Shown here one piece after another: positions 5,971-8,920 of a stretch of 8,920 nucleotides of DNA. Where the stretch lies: the NCBI GenBank assembly GCA_023418095.1, contig JAEZDL010000164.1:1-8920 (forward strand). The letters are read 5' to 3'. A program made the position numbers and the translations under genes. Below the pieces are notes generated by a model. The model was not told where the DNA came from. It was given only the letters and a program-made list of their open reading frames with translations, and did no database searches. Source of the stretch: Bacteroidota bacterium (lineage in GTDB: Bacteria > Bacteroidota > Bacteroidia > Flavobacteriales_F > PHOS-HE28). How positions within the stretch are numbered: position 1 is the stretch's first letter; each line of letters opens with the position of its first letter.

Positions 5971-7326
5971 CTACCGCAACTTCCCAATGATATCCTGCTT
6001 CGTGATGATCCCGTAACCGTTCGGCTGTTCGACCAACACCGCCGGCGATCCATTGACCAATTTCTTCGCGATCTCTTCCAACGTGGTGTCTATTCCGATC
6101 ACCGGCAGGGCAGGGCCCATCACCACACGCGATTTCTGTGTGCGTACTTCGGCATCTTCCAGGATCGCGGCGAACAGGCGTGAATCCGTTACCGTGCCAA
6201 CAGGCTTGCCGTTCTCGAAAACAGGCAATTGATCGATGTTGTGCTTGCGCATTTTGTCTATCGCGGTGAGCACGGGCTCGTCCGCTTCCACGCTCACCAA
6301 CGGAATTTCGCGGCCTTTCAGCAGATCGCCGGCCTTCGGTTTTTCCTCCACCAGGAAACCGCGCTCGCGCATCCAATCATCATTGAACATCTTGCCCACG
6401 TATCGTGTGCCGTGGTCATGGAAGATGATCACCACGACATCATCCTTCGTGAATCGATCCTTCATCTGCATGAGGCCGGCCAATGCGCTTCCCGCACTGT
6501 TGCCCACGAAGATCCCTTCCTCTCGAACGATGCGCCGTGTCATGATCGCCGCATCGCGATCGGTCACCTTCTCGAAATGATCGATGATGTTGAAATCGAC
6601 GTTCTTCGGCAAAAAATCCTCACCGATACCTTCGGTGATGTACGGGTAGATCTCGTTCTTGTCGAACTCGCCGGTCTCCTTGTATTTCTTGAAAACCGAT
6701 CCATACGTATCGATCCCCAGGATCTGGATGTTCGGGTTCTTCTCTTTCAAATAACGTCCGGTGCCGCAGATCGTACCGCCGGTCCCAACGCCAACGATCA
6801 GATGCGTGATCTTGCCATCGGTCTGTTCCCAAATTTCCGGACCGGTGCTCTCGTAATGCGCCTGGCTGTTGCTCAGGTTGTCGTACTGGTTCGGTTTCCA
6901 GGCGTTCGGTGTTTCCTTCTCCAGACGGGTGGAAACGGAATAATACGAACGCGGATCCTCCGGCTCCACATTCGTGGGACACACGATCACTTCCGCACCG
7001 AACGCACGCAACGCATCGACCTTTTCCTTGCTCTGCTTATCGGTGGTGGTGAAGATGCATTTGTAGCCTTTGATGATCGCGGCGATCGCCAGGCCCATGC
7101 CCGTGTTTCCGCTGGTGCCTTCAATGATCGTTCCGCCGGGTTTCAAACGTCCATCGCGCTCGGCATCCTCCACCATCTTTATCGCCATGCGATCCTTGAT
7201 GCTGTTGCCAGGATTGAAGGTCTCCACCTTCGCCAGCACCATCGCGGGGATCTCGCGGGTGATCTTGTTCAATTTCACCAGCGGGGTATTGCCGATGGTG
7301 CTGAGGATGTTCTCGTGGATCTGCAT
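5971..7326 (-). CDS. cbs: Cystathionine beta-synthase (PLP enzyme with C-terminal CBS domain pair)
   Basis: A 451-residue fold-type II PLP enzyme. It condenses serine with homocysteine to cystathionine in the transsulfuration route; some bacterial relatives act as cysteine synthases. The N-terminal catalytic domain (about 1-320) has NPGNSIKDR with PLP-lysine Lys44, the substrate loop EGTSGNTG (69-76), the PLP-phosphate loop GVGTGGT (179-185), TEGIGEDFLP (231-240), typical of cystathionine beta-synthases, and GNSAGS (275-280) with Ser277 near the PLP ring nitrogen. A tandem CBS (Bateman) module follows at about 335-451, with HNIDQLPVFENGKPVGTVTD in the first repeat and NGYGIITKQDIIGKLR at the C-terminus. 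In the human enzyme this module binds S-adenosylmethionine; that is not shown here. No N-terminal heme-binding extension is present. It is the first gene after a repeat-filled intergenic region, with a -7 box 25 nt upstream. Confidence 0.92.
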   Translation of the reverse strand: MQIHENILSTIGNTPLVKLNKITREIPAMVLAKVETFNPGNSIKDRMAIKMVEDAERDGRLKPGGTIIEGTSGNTGMGLAIAAIIKGYKCIFTTTDKQSKEKVDALRAFGAEVIVCPTNVEPEDPRSYYSVSTRLEKETPNAWKPNQYDNLSNSQAHYESTGPEIWEQTDGKITHLIVGVGTGGTICGTGRYLKEKNPNIQILGIDTYGSVFKKYKETGEFDKNEIYPYITEGIGEDFLPKNVDFNIIDHFEKVTDRDAAIMTRRIVREEGIFVGNSAGSALAGLMQMKDRFTKDDVVVIIFHDHGTRYVGKMFNDDWMRERGFLVEEKPKAGDLLKGREIPLVSVEADEPVLTAIDKMRKHNIDQLPVFENGKPVGTVTDSRLFAAILEDAEVRTQKSRVVMGPALPVIGIDTTLEEIAKKLVNGSPAVLVEQPNGYGIITKQDIIGKLR

Positions 7327-7351
7327 GAGCGGTGGCGCGGAATTGCGGCCG

Positions 7352-7359
7352 CAAAGGTA
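7352..7359 (-). promoter_or_regulatory. Candidate -7 promoter element for cystathionine beta-synthase
   Basis: On the minus strand TACCTTTG (7359 to 7352) matches TAnnTTTG at every fixed position and ends 25 nt before the ATG. No TTG was found at the expected -33 distance. That region is GC-rich and borders the inverted repeat arm at 7371-7399, which may lie over the -33 site. Confidence 0.5.
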
Positions 7360-7370
7360 CGGCGGGGCCG

Positions 7371-7477
7371 GTTGTCAGCCGTCAGTTGCCAGTTGTCAGG
7401 AATGCGCGCTTCGGCCAAGGTCTATCACAAACCAGCCAGATAGCACCACTGACAACTAACAACGGATAACTGACAAC
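7371..7477. repeat. Inverted repeat with 29-bp arms built on CTGACAAC
   Basis: The left arm (7371-7399) and right arm (7449-7477) are reverse complements at about 23 of 29 positions. Each arm carries CTGACAACT and CTGACAAC (read in one orientation) separated by exactly 12 nt, so each arm is itself a degenerate direct repeat. The 49-nt centre contains a smaller stem, GGTCTATC (7419-7426) with GATAGCACC (7439-7447), with one bulged base. It lies just upstream of the cystathionine beta-synthase promoter box and ends 4 nt before the next repeat element. It could fold as a long hairpin; function is unknown and it may be a non-coding dispersed repeat. Confidence 0.75.
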
Positions 7478-7481
7478 GGTA

Positions 7482-7629
7482 TTTGGGCGTTCCGGCAGAG
7501 CCGTCGGGCTGTACGCTTCAAGTACGCACTCGCTAAAAAGATCCGATGCAGCTTCGCTCCCTCTCCTTGGGAGAGGGTTGGGGTGAGGGGCTCGCTTGCG
7601 CGCTTTCCGCTGCCATCCCTAACGCAACC
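7482..7629 (+). repeat. Dispersed intergenic element, copy A, with internal CCCTCTCC hairpin
   Basis: Block order is TTTGGGCG (7482-7489), GTCGGGCT, GCTTCAAGT, CTCGC, then GCGCTTTCCGC and the end CTAACGCAACC. The same order occurs inverted at 2406-2502. Inside lies CCCTCTCC-TTG-GGAGAGGG (7559-7577), an 8-bp stem followed by TTGGGGTGAGGGG, a motif I recall as widespread in bacterial intergenic DNA. The whole 7327-7645 interval (319 bp) holds no gene that I can support; it consists of the promoter box, the inverted repeat and this element, and ends 16 nt before the hemerythrin stop codon. Recognition of the family is from memory and by-eye alignment. Confidence 0.5.
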
Positions 7630-7645
7630 TCGCGGCGATCACAGC

Positions 7646-8083
7646 CTACGGTGAAGAACGATCGGCGATGCCACCATGCACCTGTTCAATGTAGGCGAGC
7701 TGTTCTTCACTCGCATTCTCCTGCACTTTCGGAAAAAGCACCCGTTCCTCGAAACGGATGTGATCATCCAACTGGCGCTGCAGATCGAAGAGCGATCGCT
7801 CATCATGATCGGTCCGCAGGAATTCCGCAGTGAGCTTCGCATGCTCGGCCAGCGCCTGCATCACCAAAGGGTGCCCGTGCCCGAGCACCGGGAATACCGC
7901 TTCCTCTTCGATCGCAAAATGCGGGAGCAGGTGGGCATGGTAGGTTTCACGGGCTTCCTGCTGGAGTTGCGCGGGCCCCACGCTTTTCGCGAGGCCCTGG
8001 CGCAGTTTCCAGCAGAAGAGCAGCCCCTCGTGGTGTTCGCGGCTCAGCGGACGCAGCAGCGGATGCCGTTCAAGCGGTGGCAT
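7646..8083 (-). CDS. Hemerythrin-like domain protein
   Basis: A 145-residue single-domain hemerythrin-fold protein, cytosolic, expected to bind a non-heme di-iron (or mixed-metal) centre. Likely ligands, in order: His17/His18 in SREHHEGL, His55 and Glu59 in HFAIEEEAVFP (an HxxxE pair), His81 in AEHAKL, and His108 and Glu112 in HIRFEERVLFP (a second HxxxE pair). The complete set suggests a functional metal site. The fold senses or binds O2, NO or iron in characterised relatives; which applies here is not visible. Its ATG (8081-8083) lies inside the 3' end of the ric-like gene, giving a 14-nt overlap in another frame, so the two are almost certainly co-translated. No clear terminator follows; transcription would run into the dispersed repeat at 7482-7629. 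Confidence 0.88.
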   Translation of the reverse strand: MPPLERHPLLRPLSREHHEGLLFCWKLRQGLAKSVGPAQLQQEARETYHAHLLPHFAIEEEAVFPVLGHGHPLVMQALAEHAKLTAEFLRTDHDERSLFDLQRQLDDHIRFEERVLFPKVQENASEEQLAYIEQVHGGIADRSSP

Positions 8084-8804
8084 GGCGCATCTTCTGTTCC
8101 ATTTCGATCGCGCGGGGGAAAAGGATATTGTTCTCCAGGTGGATGTGCATGTGCAGATCCTGTTCGAATTCGCGCAACATGTTCATCGCCGTGCAGTACG
8201 TGGCGCAACCATCGGGCGGATTCTGGTAGCCGTTTGTCAGTTTCTCGATCCGGCGGAATCGCTCGCCTTCATGATCATGGTCCTCCATCATCATCTGCAC
8301 CGGATTGTTCACCGTGCCGAATTGGGCCACCGGCATGGCGATCCCTTCAGCGTTCGCCTTCTCCATTTTGCGGATGAAGGGGAACAGGATCAATTCCTCT
8401 TTCTTCATGTGAACGGCCATCGCCTCGCTGCACTCTTCGAATTCATTGAAGATCTCGAACAGTTCCGGATGCCGGTCGCCATGCACTTTGCAAAGTTTGC
8501 TCAGGTAGATCTTCAATACGGCCGATTGGGCTTCCACGTAGCGGTGGTGCACTTGTTCAACATGCTCGGTGAGCTTGGACATCGTCCATTCCTTGTAGGC
8601 GTCACCCACGTTGGCATCGCGCGAAAGCACACTCATTATTTCACGCGTAAGCTCTGCGGGATCCAGGTTGTGCTTGCGGCAGACCTCTTCCACGGTGCGG
8701 CCGCCCTTGCAGCAGAAATCGATGCCATGTGCGGTGAGTACGGAAGCTGCGCGGTAATCATCGGCCACGATGGAACCGATCGTCTTGTCTGTCGTGATGT
8801 TCAT
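8070..8804 (-). CDS. ric: Iron-sulfur cluster repair di-iron protein (Ric/ScdA/YtfE family)
   Basis: A 244-residue protein that, in characterised relatives, restores Fe-S clusters damaged by nitric oxide or oxidative stress using a di-iron site. The N-terminal ScdA_N (DUF542) domain (about 1-60) has the diagnostic GIDFCCKGG (27-35) with Cys31-Cys32. The C-terminal hemerythrin domain shows likely ligands His86/His87 (VHHRYV), His132 and Glu136 (HMKKEELILFP), His176 (MEDHDHEG), and His220 and Glu224 (HIHLENNILFP). NNPVQMMMEDH matches the usual family motif before the third ligand. Length and architecture are standard. The ATG at 8802-8804 follows the upstream stop by 8 nt with an A-run immediately before it (ACAAAAAA) and no Shine-Dalgarno sequence. 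Position between a membrane-protein gene and a second hemerythrin gene suggests a stress-response operon; its promoter lies outside the window. Confidence 0.92.
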   Translation of the reverse strand: MNITTDKTIGSIVADDYRAASVLTAHGIDFCCKGGRTVEEVCRKHNLDPAELTREIMSVLSRDANVGDAYKEWTMSKLTEHVEQVHHRYVEAQSAVLKIYLSKLCKVHGDRHPELFEIFNEFEECSEAMAVHMKKEELILFPFIRKMEKANAEGIAMPVAQFGTVNNPVQMMMEDHDHEGERFRRIEKLTNGYQNPPDGCATYCTAMNMLREFEQDLHMHIHLENNILFPRAIEMEQKMRHATA

Positions 8805-8812
8805 TTTTTTGT

Positions 8813-8920
8813 TCAGTTCGTTGCTCTTGCAAGCGTTGGTTCGGAGTTGAAAAGCGTGATCCCGAAAACGATCAGGCAGGTCACCTTGATCACTTCAAAG
8901 GCCACGTAAACGAAATGCAG
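8813..8920 (-). CDS. C-terminal end of an unidentified membrane protein (5' part beyond window)
   Basis: An open frame enters from the right edge and stops at TGA (8813-8815), giving the last 35 residues of a protein. It begins LHFVYVAFEVIKVTCLIVFG and continues ITLFNSEPTLARATN. The first two thirds look like a final transmembrane helix with a short polar tail. It sits only 8 nt upstream of the ric-like start, so it is very likely in the same transcript. Too little is visible to name a family; a membrane protein linked to nitric oxide or respiratory stress is only a contextual guess. Confidence 0.6.
   Translation of the reverse strand: MHFVYVAFEVIKVTCLIVFGITLFNSEPTLARATN

Noticed and set aside
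6229..7443. Open frame of about 400 codons on the plus strand opposite cystathionine beta-synthase
   Set aside because: The opposite strand carries an intact PLP enzyme with all catalytic motifs. This frame's His/Arg/Asp-rich content matches no family and runs on through the inverted repeat.
7371..7477. Insertion sequence ends or a transposon remnant
   Set aside because: No transposase fragment lies between the arms, and no target-site duplication was seen outside them. It is kept as an inverted repeat only.
7546..7833. Possible small gene in the intergenic repeat region on the plus strand
   Set aside because: It begins inside the dispersed element and its second half is antisense to the hemerythrin gene; no family signature.
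8082..8909. Open frame of about 275 codons on the plus strand opposite the ric-like gene
   Set aside because: Antisense shadow of a well-supported Ric/ScdA protein; its His/Phe-rich stretches mirror the real gene's codons.

Overview
The window looks like chromosomal backbone from a member of the Bacteroidota with moderately high GC, probably a Flavobacteriales-like or related environmental lineage. The evidence is a Bacteroidota-type gene order (the rpoC 3' end followed by a DUF3467 gene), near-consensus TAnnTTTG -7 promoter boxes close to start codons, little Shine-Dalgarno signal, an outer-membrane patatin with a typical '...A|Q' signal peptide junction, and small dispersed repeats of a kind I associate with this phylum. 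No phage, transposase, CRISPR array, tRNA or rRNA was seen.

Layout. The plus-strand block (1-2326) holds the C-terminal part of RNA polymerase beta' (rpoC), a perfect GCAA-capped hairpin, a DUF3467 protein, an intrinsic terminator, and a CNNM/CorC-type membrane protein with CBS domains. The rest is on the minus strand and reads right to left. From the right edge come the tail of an unidentified membrane protein, a Ric/ScdA-type iron-sulfur repair protein, and a second hemerythrin-like protein overlapping it by 14 nt. Next is a 319-bp repeat-rich intergenic region. Then come cystathionine beta-synthase with regulatory CBS domains, a BtuF-like helical-backbone binding protein without a signal peptide, a patatin-like phospholipase fused to an outer-membrane barrel, and an 84-residue helical protein overlapping the patatin end by 8 nt.

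How the genes work together. The Ric/hemerythrin pair is a plausible nitrosative or oxidative stress repair unit, probably co-transcribed with the upstream membrane protein. The CBS, BtuF-like, patatin and small-protein genes run in one direction with gaps of 72, 33 and -8 nt. Candidate promoters lie before CBS and patatin, and a weaker one before the BtuF-like gene, so this may be overlapping transcription units rather than one dedicated pathway.

The least ordinary material is intergenic: two apparent copies, in opposite orientation, of one degenerate dispersed element (2406-2502 and 7482-7629), an inverted repeat with 29-bp arms abutting the second copy (7371-7477), a 16-bp tandem repeat (5910-5951), and the hairpin after rpoC. 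I found no convincing new multi-gene system. The genes themselves are mostly recognisable housekeeping or stress families.
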